The position numbers were made by a program, and so were the translations under genes. From contig NAOQ01000399.1 in NCBI GenBank assembly GCA_002751075.1, positions 1 to 33,995 on the forward strand: a DNA stretch of 33,995 nucleotides, written 5' to 3'. Source of the stretch: Ichthyophonus hoferi. Taxonomy: Eukaryota > Opisthokonta > Ichthyosporea > Ichthyophonida > Ichthyophonidae. Below the pieces are notes generated by a model. It was not told the DNA's origin, searched no databases, and saw nothing but the letters and a program-made list of their open reading frames with translations. Shown here in pieces: positions 12,304 to 26,800 of this stretch; position 1 is the first letter of the stretch, and every line of letters begins with the position of its first letter.

Positions 12304-12600
12304 AATAAAATGCGATATAGGGTATAGGTGTATATATGATTTACCAACCTTATTATTCAGTTAGTATTGTTGTGAAAACTATAAATAAACTGCGTTTAAG
12401 CCAATAGAGCTGATATTAGAGGATGATGTTTAGATTAAATTTCAATATTTTTTTTTTAAGAAAAAATGTATATATATATATATATGAGTGATAACTATAT
12501 GGTGTTATATGATTATTATCTTATCTTGTTATTCAATGAGTCAATAAAGAAAGTGGTTAAGAGGAGGAAATTCTATATTAGCATTTAAATGAATATTAAG
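12228..12600 (+). repeat. Duplicated 3' end of the RBM34-like gene
   Basis: The end of the coding sequence (TAAGAGGAGGAAATTCTA, 12231-12248) recurs near 12559-12576 as TTAAGAGGAGGAAATTCTA. The 3'UTR block GATTTAAACTTTAATATTTT plus (TA)n and TTATTCAG recurs at about 12430-12540 as GATTAAATTTCAATATTTTT plus (TA)n and TTATTCAA. At least two partial, diverged copies follow the gene. Confidence 0.7.
12304..12309 (+). terminator. Polyadenylation signal of the RBM34-like gene
   Basis: AATAAA lies 55 nt past the stop codon. A second AATAAA at 12384-12389 sits in a similar context (ATAAATAAA-TGCG against ATAAATAAACTGCG), so it may be a duplicated copy. Confidence 0.5.
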
Positions 12601-12624
12601 GTAGGTACATATGTTGAACATGTG

Positions 12625-12950
12625 GAATGCAACACAATGATTCCTTGTTTATGATTTGATCAGTATTAACTATTACTTGTCTAGCATATACAATAATAGA
12701 AAAAATATCTATCAAACCTACGTAGTTCTAATACATAATGAGATTAACACTGGTACAGCACAGTATATTCGATCTGCAGTTTGATCCGAATTCAGTCTCA
12801 TTGCATCACATGTATTTAGAACGGTATAAATTAACCACAATGTGGTTGCGGACGGGACTTATAATTTCGTTTGCACTATACTCCACCACCTAACATGTGT
12901 CATTATCAGGGTATATTTACCCTATAGTTTTCCGTTTCAACAAATTATAC
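12625..12950 (+). repeat. Interspersed repeat family, copy A
   Basis: One of three related elements of about 320-350 bp in the same orientation. Shared landmarks in order: an AAATATCTATYAAACCTA block, GAGATTAA, CAGTTTGATCC, AGTCTCAYTRCATCACATG, the small inverted repeat AACCACAATGTGGTT, TTTGTTTGYACTATA-TCCRCCA, CATGTGTYAYTRTCAGG, and a TTTACCCTATAGTTT-like end. It has no open reading frame and no clear terminal inverted repeats. Confidence 0.8.
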
Positions 12951-13357
12951 TTATATACGATAGGAAAAAATCATACATGACTAGCATAAAATATATCATT
13001 TTTTTCATCCTGTCCAATACAATTGCAGTATGTGATTACTGAAGATCGATCGCTTCTATCTATTGGACAAGAACAGCGGTATCAGATTTAGTTTGGATTT
13101 TTATCAAGAGGGAAGCTATCAGGGTACTAATTATAGCTTAATACTAATTAACAATAATCAGATTCAAGCGACTCATTGAATAATATATATCTAAATATAT
13201 TTTAACACGTAGATAAAGTACTATTATTTGACCTCATAAAATATAAGTATTAATATTAATGACTTTGCATACAATGCATTCTGTTTAGTTTTAATTCATA
13301 CTCCACCATCCACCAGTAGAATCTTAGATAAAATTACATTGTTAATTCCATCTTTAA

Positions 13358-16300
13358 CTAATCCAATAGATCTTGCATAAGCAGATTGACCCCATCCATT
13401 GGTCCATCGTGAAGCACTATCATATCATAGGCTTGTAGGTATAGATCGAGACGATCCTGAAAGATGAGTGGATAAATAAATACAGCGTTTTTATAGACTT
13501 ATAATATATATAGTATTTATTGTATATTATTATATTATATTATATCAGATTAGTAATGTATATGGCATTATATGTGTAGTATTAAATATCACATCATATC
13601 CTATACTAAAATATGTCATACACCATTTCAAAATATAAATATTCCTATATATATGCATGTAAACCATACGTGCAAATACATACATATATACATAAATTAG
13701 ACAAACGCATGTAGTCTAATATAATATAGTATAACATGATATATATATTATAAATATCTAGCATTATAAATTGAATTCAACTCAAACAATAGAAGTAAAG
13801 GGAAATACACCAACAAATGAGTTAACGTAATCTTACGTAATTATCATCATTGTAAAACCCAATGCTTAGTACTCGGTCGTGATCATTTTTTCCTGCCATT
13901 TGAAGATCTCCTGGAGAACCAGTTAGATATGGAAGTGTCAGTTAATGGCATCTGGCACGATAAGATAAGATATAAAAGGATATTATAAGCATAATATAAA
14001 TATGCTTTTTAACCAGTTATGGTGAACTATCACATTAAAATAGAATATTATATAATATAAAACACCAATATATTTCAACTGTTGTAGTATAATATTATAC
14101 TAGCATATGATATGATATAAAATACCAATACGGTTCAAATTTTAAAATATATTACTATTTGATAGATTTTTTTAAAAAAAAGAAATATCATCTCCTTTGA
14201 CCACTAAATAATCACTACAATCAAAGCTTCCCCAACAAATACTACCATGAATAAACATAAGCACTCAATTATATACATCACTTAAAATTAGTTTATCAAA
14301 TAAGAAATTAGATGCTGCATAATACATACCCAATGAATCACCCATAATAATGATATTTGGCCTATCAGCATCAACCACAGTCATATCTTTCTTGTTAAAA
14401 CTGTGTATGATTGGCTCTTTAAATCCAATCAGTGTACCTGTTTAAAATTAAAATTAAAATATTATTCTTAAAATATAATTAAATATACAGAGCATAATGT
14501 TGGAAGTTGAAGATGTAATACGTCATAACCTAGTCCATTTAGCTATTATCTGTCACTAATCAAATTGTAAAGATTATTTAACAAACCTACATAGTAATGA
14601 TTGCGATTGAGATTAATTACTTTATACCATATTATATTAGGTATCTGGTTCTAATTCGATACGAGATTAGTCTCACTACATCACATGAATTGACAATGGG
14701 ATTATATTAACCATTGTGTGGTTGAGGCGGGGTTTCTAGTTTTGTTTGTACTATATTCCACCAACTGACATGTGTTACTGTCAGGATAGCGCCTTAAAAT
14801 AAACACAGAGTATGTTTACCCTATAGTTTGACGTTTCTATAAACATAAATCATTATAAATCATACCATACTATACTATACTGTACATATCCCGACCCATA
14901 TAGACAAATCCATACATATATCACGTAGTAAGAAGAACGCCAAATGAATTAACCAATCACATATCACATTACCTTGATCATCAAACATCATTTTGTTTCC
15001 AAGGGTCTGCATATTACCATATTTAGGTATGCCCTCCTGGGAGAGAATCTCAATCATCGGATCTGATTGGATAATTATTTTTATTTTCATCAAAGTTTAA
15101 TCGGGTTTAATTAACAGGGCTAGAAGGGTAGTACCCTCAGGTTGTAATCACCTTTTTCACTTTTTTCACTTTTTTCACCATTTTTTATATAAAAATATAC
15201 ATTACAGATTACATTACAGAAGAATATAAAATATAACATGTACATAAAATAGGTTAGATTGTAATATACAAATAATTTGTATAATACACTAAATAAAATT
15301 AAATTAGATTATAAAAAAGAAAATAATTATATTAATATAAGGGTTTGGATTGGATTATAGTAGAATTTAAAATATAATACATATATAAATAAATATATAT
15401 ATAATACTACCTTCTAATCCAGCCGAGAAAATAAGGACTGGCACATTCTTTGTATATAGATATTTAAAGTAGTCAAGGTACCCAGGGCGCAATCTATTGG
15501 TATAGAAAGAAATGGAAGAAATGTTATTGATTTAATGTCACCTTCACTGAGTAGTTATATCAATGGGTATATACGTAATAGGCATTATATGTATGCATTT
15601 ATAATGATATTTATATTCAAGTATAATCCAATACAAATATGACTTAAACCTACAATACAATATTATTGGATAAAAAAGATGACAGAGAGAGGAAGGCAAT
15701 AAAAGTAAAATTTTAAACAGATATAGAATGGTGTAAAGAATTATTAAGATATATATTTTATATAATAACAAAAAAAGTAAAATTTTAAAATAAGTTTATA
15801 TTGGTCTATATAAAGATTAAAATATACAAGTAAACCTACACATACATATATACGTACATACATACATGCATATATATATACAGTGATATATTAGTAAACT
15901 CCAGTGATAAATCAATTGAAGTCATAGATCATACCGAAATAAATTTCAAAATTTCCAAGTTTCACAAGAAAATTGTGAAGAAATCTAGGGAGACAGTAAA
16001 GAAATCTATGTATAAATATGACATTACGTCACTATGACTTACGGGGTGGGGACAGTTGTAACCATATCTGGAATCTGACTTTTGTTAATTTTAGAGTCAA
16101 TGAAAACTTCGTGTGTTAACCGCCACCTGGGAGAATTAATGGAAATGAAATATTAGGGGGTGATATATATATATAGATATATATACACTGGGCACTGTTT
16201 AATCTATACATGGATTAACAAGGGAGAGGGAGAGGGAGGGATTAACATTGTACACGGAATAACAAACGGGTACATAGTACACTAGCATAATACTATATAA

Positions 16301-17657
16301 TATCATACTAAATCTTATCCTATCCTATCATATATTACCATTCTTCCATGATCATACATTTCTTATCCAATGCTAGGGTCTCATCAATATAGTAAGGCAC
16401 ATATTGGCGGATCTGTCGATCAATCTCTGTCACAGCCTCTGAGATGGGATGTAAGCATGAGTATATATATATATACATATATATATATATGGCTCATTTG
16501 TTTTATGCATATAGTGTTTATATATCTAAATATATATATACAAAAACGCAATCAAATGCATATGCTTATATATAATTTGAGCATGGGTATACATCTAAAT
16601 ATAGTCTGTACTAATATAGAAAGATAGATATGATATAATTGGCTACTATATGTGTACAAACCATTTGTGATTATTTCCATGTGCATGTTACAAGTATGTT
16701 TGTGTATGTAGATATATATTATATTGCATTTATAGATTAATATATCGAGATAGTCATAAAAATATATACACAGTGAGGTACAATGTGAGCACAGGTCATC
16801 CAAATATAGAAGGACTTCATACCAGTGCTAAGTACACCAGAGCGAGCTACGAGATCATGGGTATTACCAACTTCTTTGCCATTGGAAAGCTAGAAATGGC
16901 ATGAGAATGAATGCTCAGTATATTTAATATATCCAGATAGTCATACAAAGATACACAGGTGAGCACAGGTAATTCAAATATATAAAAGCTTCATACCAGT
17001 GCTAAGTTTACCAGACCGAGCTATTACATCATGGGTGCAACCAACTTGTTTGCCATTGGACAGCTAGAAATGGCATGAGGATTAATGCCCAGTATATTGA
17101 TATTTCTAAGGGTATATAGCAGTACATTATAATATGATACAGTGTAATATGATGTAACACAATACAATACAATACAAAAATATATATTATTACCTAAGGT
17201 TCATTATTTTTCTATCTCTTACTTTCCCTTACACCCTTTCCCACTAATATATCATCTAACCTATCACTGTACTTTATTATTAATAAAAATCCATACTGTA
17301 TTATATCATTTTCATCAACAGTTACCTTAAGGTAACAAACATGCAGCATAGTTGTACAGTATATGAATAATATCTTCCAAAAAAGAAAGAAATAAACATA
17401 CCTGAACCCCACCCCACAAGCATCCCATAACCACAACAATACCGTTTTCATTGCAACAAACATACCTTTGCCCTGGTTATAGTTTGATCAAAATCAAGAA
17501 TAACTTGCAATTTGCTGGCCCCATCCTCTTTCATTCTCTTTATTTTCGCCTCCAAATTAACCACATTTCTTACTAAGATACCTGAACCATATTTGGTATA
17601 GGAAGGGAGTGAGGTATCCATGGTCACGTTTGTAAGAGTTGCTGTCGTGGCTGCCAT
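13358..17657 (-). CDS. NT5C3-like: Cytosolic 5'-nucleotidase III-like pyrimidine nucleotidase, nine exons per transcript
   Basis: A HAD-superfamily phosphatase; family members hydrolyse pyrimidine (or 7-methylguanosine) nucleoside monophosphates in the cytosol. Exons on the minus strand: 17657-17466, one of 17063-16997 or 16889-16823, then 16438-16339, 16126-16043, 15493-15411, 15062-14973, 14437-14330, 13910-13837 and 13456-13358 (stop). Phases all agree and give 298 residues, close to the roughly 297 of human NT5C3A. Motif I is LDFDQTITR (nucleophile Asp55, acid/base Asp57). Motif II is VLIFSAG (Ser171). Lys of HSFNKKD is near 221. The metal-binding MGDSLGD is at 237-243. The C-terminus ends GVNLLMQDLLD. 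The 17657 ATG is the only start in frame with the first exon. One exon exists in two tandem versions, listed separately. The A/B paralogue cannot be assigned. Confidence 0.94.
14525..14850 (+). repeat. Interspersed repeat family, copy B
   Basis: It lies inside the NT5C3 intron between exons 14973 and 14437. It shares with copies A and C the ACAAACCTA start block, GATTGAGATTAAT, TAGTCTCACTACATCACATG, AACCATTGTGTGGTTGAG, TTTTGTTTGTACTATATTCC, CATGTGTTACTGTCAGG, CCTTAAAATAAA and TTTACCCTATAGTTTGACG. Confidence 0.8.
15150..15184. repeat. Short tandem repeat
   Basis: Three units of CTTTTTTCA-type sequence lie in an NT5C3 intron. Plain low-complexity DNA. Confidence 0.6.
16823..16889 (-). CDS. NT5C3-like: Alternative exon 2a of NT5C3-like gene
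   Basis: A 67-nt exon with TTCTAG acceptor and GTATGAAG donor, reading LSNGKEVGNTHDLVARSG then VLST. It enters in phase 0 and leaves with one extra base, exactly like exon 2b. It lies right after the catalytic LDFDQTITRAK exon, in the substrate-lid region, where human NT5C3A has the CPTCHN segment. This copy has Asn where 2b has Cys. Confidence 0.85.
16997..17063 (-). CDS. NT5C3-like: Alternative exon 2b of NT5C3-like gene
   Basis: A 67-nt exon with the same acceptor, donor and phases as 2a, reading LSNGKQVGCTHDVIARSG then KLST. The Cys-Thr-His order is nearer to the vertebrate CPTCHNIIDNCKL segment, so this may be the ancestral version. Including both exons would add 134 nt and break the frame, so use should be exclusive. 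Confidence 0.85.
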
Positions 17658-18941
17658 GGTGTGATTTAACTGATTGTTTAGAGCATATAGATATATATAT
17701 ATATATATACTAAATTGTATCAAGGCACGTGTTCTATAAAAAAATGTAACTTGCTTTATTTTTATTTTTAATTTATTTAACATAGATCATACAGAATAAA
17801 ATAGTTGCTTTTGAGCACAATTCTGCTTACGTGTACTGTGCAATTAAATAACGTTATTCGGCTTATAATTAAACACAATTGCTTACTGGTTTAATTATAG
17901 ATTGGTGAAATATGCAATTAAATAACTACGTTATGCCATTCAAAATATAGATATAGTTAATAGTAACTCAAAAATAAATATATTCCTTAATCATTTCTTA
18001 CTAATGAAACAGTATTTCTATTGTTTTCATTATTATTACTGTATAAACAGAACTGTCCTATCTCAGAGTTTATACAAAGATTCTTGTTTACTAGCCTCAC
18101 ATCCCGATCTGCATTTCTATGTAAATAAACAAATCTGTTTAATTACTCACTACAATACTTAGTATTTATGTTTGAATATTTCATTTGGTATTGCAACATG
18201 TGTAAACATCAATGATTTCTTAATTAATTGGTTGGTTGGTATGCACTATATATAATAGAGCAAATATCTATTAAACCTAATTAGTATTGATTCAGATTGA
18301 GATTAATTTATGTATACTATATTATATTAAGTATACAGTTTGATCCTAATTGAGTCTGACCGCTTTAAATGCTATAAATTAACCACGGTGTGGTTGAGAC
18401 GTGGTTAATGGGTTTGTTTACACTATAGTCCGCCATATGGCATGCATCATTGTCAGAGTAATGGCTTAAAATAAAAAACCGTGTATTTTATATTTACATT
18501 TACACTATATTTTAAAGCTTTAATAAGTATAACAATAGCGTATTATACAATAATGTGACCCGATACGAAACGATATGCCAAGCGTGGTTTATTATTGGTT
18601 GGCTAAAAGGAACAATCTCATTCAATCAGCTTATGCAGAGTGAGTTATGATTTGATATACATCACACACACATACATATACACATCCAGACATGCCTGTA
18701 TGTATGTAAACCAATTAAAAAGACATCTACAGTACGTACTGATATCTCATTGATGCAATACTTCTAACTTCTACCTATTTTGAGATTAAGTAAGAATTTG
18801 CATGATTTTGTAGGTCATCATGTATAGGTAAGGTATAATAAACACTGTAGATATGGGTAGTGTATAGTTAAGCTATGAATACAAGGTCTTAGTACATAAT
18901 ATTCTATCAAATACATGCATGCCATGCCAACATCCAATTAT
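17658..18941. other. Spacer between NT5C3 5' end and Rab2 3' end
   Basis: No coding evidence. It includes the presumed NT5C3 promoter just right of 17657, an (AT)n run near 17690-17710, and copy C of the interspersed repeat (18187-18540). Otherwise AT-rich. Confidence 0.7.
18187..18540 (+). repeat. Interspersed repeat family, copy C
   Basis: Shares with copies A and B: AAATATCTATTAAACCTA, GATTGAGATTAAT, CAGTTTGATCCTAATTGAG, AACCACGGTGTGGTTGAG, GGTTTGTTTACACTATAGTCC, CATTGTCAG and GGCTTAAAATAAA. Its first 40 bp (TTGCAACATGTGTAAAC) also resemble the start of copy A (ATGCAACACAATGATT). Confidence 0.8.
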
Positions 18942-21242
<2,301 letters not shown>

Positions 21243-23809
21243 GGTAGTATCTGCGAAGGGATAATATAGGAGTTAGTTAATAGGGAAAATCTATAATAAT
21301 ATAACTATATAATACAGTATATAAGATAATAAAATACTATATATAAGGTAATTAACAATGAATAAAGGCAGGATTATAGATATACCGATATTGGAATAAC
21401 AGAATATGCTATAATAATACAGTTTCTAAACTAATATACTACTTTATAAGGTAATTATTAAGAAAAAAAATTTAAGTGTAAAAGTTATTGTGCACGTAAA
21501 TTTTTTTAATATTAATTTAGATCAAAAATATTCGTAAAATCAAACTACATACTTTTTTTTAAAAAAAGTGCTTTATGCAATAGCAGAGAAGGTCTCCTTT
21601 TTACTAGGAGGATCTTTAGATACACATTATAATCATATATTCAAAAAATAATATTACAAACACAACAAATAAGTATGAATATATGTAAGCAATAACATAT
21701 AAACCTCTGAAATATAACAATCATATACATATATGTATCCCAATTTAAAATCATGGATATATAATACATAAAGCGATAGAGGGATACACTAAAATACGTA
21801 AGTATAAAGCGTAGGTTCAACGGGACTTGAACAGAAAATAATAATGTAGGTATGTTTTTAAGATCTTCTCTTCACCTATACCCTCATTGCACAACATTAT
21901 AACAACTAACACAAAATAACTATCAAATACAATATTTGCATTCATATACATAAATAAATATATAAATATAACCAAATATAACACCTACTTCATATATCTG
22001 TTACTATGGTATATAATTAAACACAAACTAAGAACAGAAACTTTAGTACGTCCTTTTTGCTTCTATTCCATTGATTTATCACGTCAACGTCATTGGTTAA
22101 TATCAACTTTAATGCTATTATATAATTGGTGTTATTAACAATTTCAATTACCAGGCAGGCAGTGTTTTTATTTGCCTAACAATGGCTAATTGTGTTGATA
22201 TTATTATTTAATATATTTATATAATTGGTGTTATTAATAATTTTAATATCAACCCATCTTTTATTTATCTAACAATGGCTCTAAATTTCAATACCAAGCA
22301 AGCTGTTTTTTATTTGCCTAACAATGCCTAATGTGTTGATATTATTATTTAATACATTAATATAATTGATGCTATTAAGAATTTATATCAAACCATTTGT
22401 TATATATTTGACAATGTCTAATTATATTGATATTATAATTCAATGCATTAATATAATTGTTATTAATAGTATTTTTTAATATAAGTTCTTTTTATATACC
22501 CAAGAATGATCAATTGTGTCCTTATTAATGTTTGTTAAAAGATTTTAAAAACATTAAATTTACTGGTTCTTCCAAAAGATTTCATCTCAAAAGATTTATT
22601 TCCCTAAATGAGGTTTATTTTGTCGATATTATTGCTCTATATTTTATATCATTTATTCTAAATAACCGCTGATAGTATTACATGACTTGGAAAAGCGCGC
22701 AAAACAGTTTGATGCAAAACAACTTACGCGTATTTAATATACAATTTCCTATGCTTTAAACCTGTTTCAAAAAAAAAAATTTGTAGCATAAAATCATTCA
22801 TTGTTTTTTATTATTAAAATGCACCGCAATTTTACTTTGTTTCATGGGTTTAAAATGATATATATATATTATATAATATACACAAAAATCTCTTTAGAAC
22901 AAGTCACGCCTAATACACAACTAAACACTGACATACCTATCAAAAATCAATTCTACTTCAAATATATATAGAATAGAAAAAATATAATTGTTACATTTAT
23001 TATAGTTCTTATCTATTTTTACATTATGTAACACTTTAATCTATTGTTACTTATTTACTACTGGTGTTAGTATATTTATTAGTTAATAAATGTCATCTAA
23101 AACAACAATAGAACATGCTGCAAGCACCGATTTTAACAATTAAGAACAAGTCATTATTATTGGTGTTATTATGATTTGGATCATTTCTATATTTTAACCA
23201 ATTGTCTATCGCATTAACATTTTATAACAGCGAATTAATAGCCTCACTTCCATTTAATCAGCGTTGATCACTAAAGATATTATATTTTTTGAAATTCATA
23301 GTAACACTTGGTAAATTACCAATAATTTTAAAATGTTTTGTTTACATAAAATTCTCTTAGGAATCGATATTATGGTAAATTGAAATTGAAATATAATGTA
23401 ATCACTTGCCTTGTATTGCAAAAGCAGCTACCAAAATTTTATAAACCAATGGACATTATCTATTGCCAAAACTTTTAATCCCCCCAGAATACGTAATGTT
23501 GAAGGTTTTCAATTTTCATCATAAAGTGTGTCTTTGATCAAATTGCATTCCTGTTATATATTATATTTAACATATTTTAAGATATTGTATAATATTATAT
23601 TATATCATATGATATTCCAAGAGATTAGACAAATATTTTATATTTTATATTTTATTATTACATTATATTATATTATATCACATTATATAATAATATAACA
23701 TACAATACAATATATTATATACTATATTCATCACTGCATGTACACTATAGTATTATTATTATACATACAGGATACCTCCTTATATATTATTATCTTTTGC
23801 CTGGCAAGT
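21243..23809. other. Divergent AT-rich spacer between Rab2 and RPUSD2-like genes
   Basis: About 2.6 kb with no coding evidence. It should contain both promoters. It holds the tandem repeat at 22118-22530, and an ACGTCA-ACGTCATTGGTTA cluster at about 22081-22098 similar in make-up to the CCAAT/CRE cluster at 5228. The remainder is low-complexity AT-rich DNA. Confidence 0.7.
22118..22530. repeat. Diverged tandem repeat, about four units
   Basis: Units of about 85-100 bp (one longer) each run ATATAATTGNTGTTATTAA, a variable T-rich middle ending TTTGCCTAACAATG, then CTAATTGTGTTGATATTATTATTTAATACATT. Unit starts are near 22118, 22217, 22360 and 22450. An extra partial middle sits in unit 2. Confidence 0.75.
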
Positions 23810-26800
23810 ATGTCTAATAATAAAGGTAATACAGAGAAGAAGGAAGATAAGGGAGATATAGTAACGGAGGTAACTGAGACGCCCGAATACATAATAGAAA
23901 ATGGCAAGTAATTATATTCTGGTATATTATATATATATATAATAATGCAATATCATACTTATTACAAAATGGTAAGCAATTACTATTTATTAATCTATGA
24001 CATTGCTTTTGTCACTTTATGGCGTCCTAATACTCTTTCCTTTATATATGTCTACATATATCTATATTATATGCTATCAATATTATACCATAGTATAAAT
24101 ATTACTGCTATATCTATTTTTTCTATGTATGGTATATGTAATGCAATTACTACGTATTTATGGCTGATGATTATCTTGTTGCTGTACCCTAATGCCGGTT
24201 TCTTCTATATACATACATATAGACATACATTTATACTTACTTATTTACTTACTTATCTACCTATTTACCTGTACTTATACTATCATACACAGATAATATT
24301 GTATTACTATCCTAATATATTTTGTTACTATCAGGCATAAATACTATTATGCTACTATAATATTATACTGCTATATTGTTATATTTCTGTACTATCATAC
24401 TAATACACTATTTTACTATTAGACCTAAATACTACTATACACTCTTACATAAACCTTGTTGCATATAAACGTACGTAAATACTATCATGTAATATAGTAT
24501 ATTTACATTCCAACTGTGTATATATTATAATTGGTCTATACACCAATACACTATTAATAGAAGCATATCTCATTGTATTGATCTACCAATCAATAGGTCT
24601 GCGCTACGTCACTCCCTACCAATACACTTTCGAGGTTTATGCCAAGGGAAGATGGCTAGGACGTACCCTATTGGATACTCTAGTTAAGGAATTTAGAGCT
24701 GAGTCCGAGGATTATTACGTTAGTATTCCCTTTCTAGCTATAGGTATGTGTTGGTTGCTATGTAGTTGTCTTTTATCTAATTATAATTGGGTAATTATTA
24801 TAATGGGCTAGTATTAAAGATCTATTTATACCCTTTTGTATTTTTAACTCTAACCAATTAAATTTCTTAGTTATATTTTAAGTTGCATGATTTAAAATAA
24901 GGGAATATATCATTTTATGTGTTTACATTATACTATATATTTATTTCACCTCTAACCATTTAAAATATTATATATGTTTTATCTTAAATTATATATATGT
25001 ATAAGTATATCTTTCTATGTATCCTCATTGGTCCATCTATTTTATACTCTCCTCCTAACCAATTAAATATCTCAATTGTGTTTTAAATTGTGTTATATTT
25101 ATATAAATTAATCTATCTTTCTATACATCTCCATTGGTCCATTTCTTTAATACATCCCTCCTAATCAACCAAATAATCTTTTCAGAACCAAGCAATCACC
25201 ACTGGCCGTATTCTTATCAATGGGAAAAAAGTGCAGCCTTCATATATTTTAGTCAACCAAGATATTTTAACTCACCAATTACATCGCCATGAACCACCCG
25301 TGTCCTCTCAGCCCATAGAAATACTGTATGACAAAGATGATTTGGTAGTGGTAGATAAGCCATCATCTATTCCAGTACGTCTATATATAGATCTGACGTC
25401 ATGCTTATATAGATTATATGATTGGTGTATTAATATGAATAGGTTTATGTCTGTGATTCTATGAGTATTGGTAGTTTAAAAGTTATATTGATAGGCATTG
25501 GTTTGTATAGGTATGATAATATTGGATACATGTACATGTATTATATATATATATAGCATCGGATGTTTGCATGGTCCATATGGTTGGTGTATTAATGTTG
25601 ATGTTTATATCTATGATTTTATTGGTAGTTTAAACCTGGATCGATAGGCTGTGTTGTGTAAAGGTATGTTGATACTACGTGTATATACATATAAATCTAT
25701 ATCTTTATTATAGTGACCCAATGACCAATAAAATTAACCCGTTAAAATGACTTCCCTTCCCTCTTATTCAATCATACCAGGTTCATCCCTGTGGTCGCTA
25801 TCGTCACAACTCTATGACATTTTTACTGGCTAGAGATCACAACATGCCATACCTGAGAAGTAAGATATCTCATTTGGTTGGCTTATTAATCTATAACAAA
25901 TGATTATAGTGTATTTTATTGTACTAGACTATATATAATATATGATTATATTTAGTGTGTAATAATCTGTATTAGTATTGTGTTTCTACTTGTCATATAA
26001 CTTATAATTTTTTATTGTGGCCTACGTTTGGTTGTTTTCCTTGTTCATTCGTGATATTTCACACATGACGATGTAACAGCTGATCCTAATATGGCTATAG
26101 CTCATTCACTAATTGGATATGGAAATTGAATGGTTTCTCTATAACTCTCCTATATAATATTATTGTTATAGTATTATATTATTATATTATTACATTATTG
26201 TACTGTGCTAGGTTTAGTATTATACTATTACATTATGATACTATTATATTATTATACTATTATACTATTACATTATGATACCGTTATACTATTATACTAT
26301 TTCCTATTACATTATGATACCATTATACTATTATACCATTATACTTTTACATTATTATACTATTTCCTATTACATTATGATACCATAATACTATTATACC
26401 ATTATATTTTTACATTATGATATCATTATACTTTTACATTATGATATCATTATACTATTACATTATGATACCATTATACTATTCCATCATATCACGATGC
26501 TGCTATACACTCACATATATAACCAATTACATATCGATCTAAGAAATACCTAAAAATAACCGTGAATAAACTATCAGTACTTCTCCTAATTTCACCTACC
26601 CAGCCGTACACCGATTGGATCGTCTGACATCAGGGCTTCTCCTATTCGCTAAAAATAAAGAAAAATCTCAGGAGATGATGAAACTCATAAGCGAGAGGAA
26701 TGTGCAAAAGGTTTATGTCTGTAAGGTGATTGGTGTATTTCCCGAGTAAGTTTTAATGGTTATTGCTGCTGTTATTTTTATTATTTTTACTATTACCATT

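Larger units (their letters stand above)
12250..13357. other. Convergent spacer between the RBM34-like and NT5C3-like genes
   Basis: No coding sequence. It holds the duplicated RBM34 3' end (to about 12600), one copy of the interspersed repeat (12625-12950), and plain AT-rich sequence up to the NT5C3 stop at 13358. Confidence 0.7.
16735..17100 (-). repeat. 174-bp tandem duplication carrying an NT5C3 exon with its introns
   Basis: Two head-to-tail units share the exon plus flanks on both sides: ATAGTCATA and GTGAGCACAGGT on one side, and GCTAGAAATGGCATGAG, then AATG(C)YCAGTATATT on the other. The equivalent exon edges are 174 bp apart (16889 and 17063). Confidence 0.9.

Noticed and set aside
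12831-12850. Hairpin in the interspersed repeat as an ncRNA gene
   Set aside because: Only 6-7 base pairs, no promoter or terminator, and it recurs simply as part of the repeat.
21814-21832. GGTTCAACGGGACTTGAAC, like a tRNA T-arm
   Set aside because: It is a short inverted repeat without matching acceptor, D or anticodon stems on either strand.
23945-24340. 131-codon open frame on plus strand
   Set aside because: Low-complexity Tyr/Ile/Leu-rich translation lying wholly in RPUSD2 intron 1; no domain and no conservation signal.
26205-26490. Regularly spaced repeats that could suggest a CRISPR-like array
   Set aside because: Eukaryotic AT-rich intron minisatellite; no unique spacers and no cas genes.
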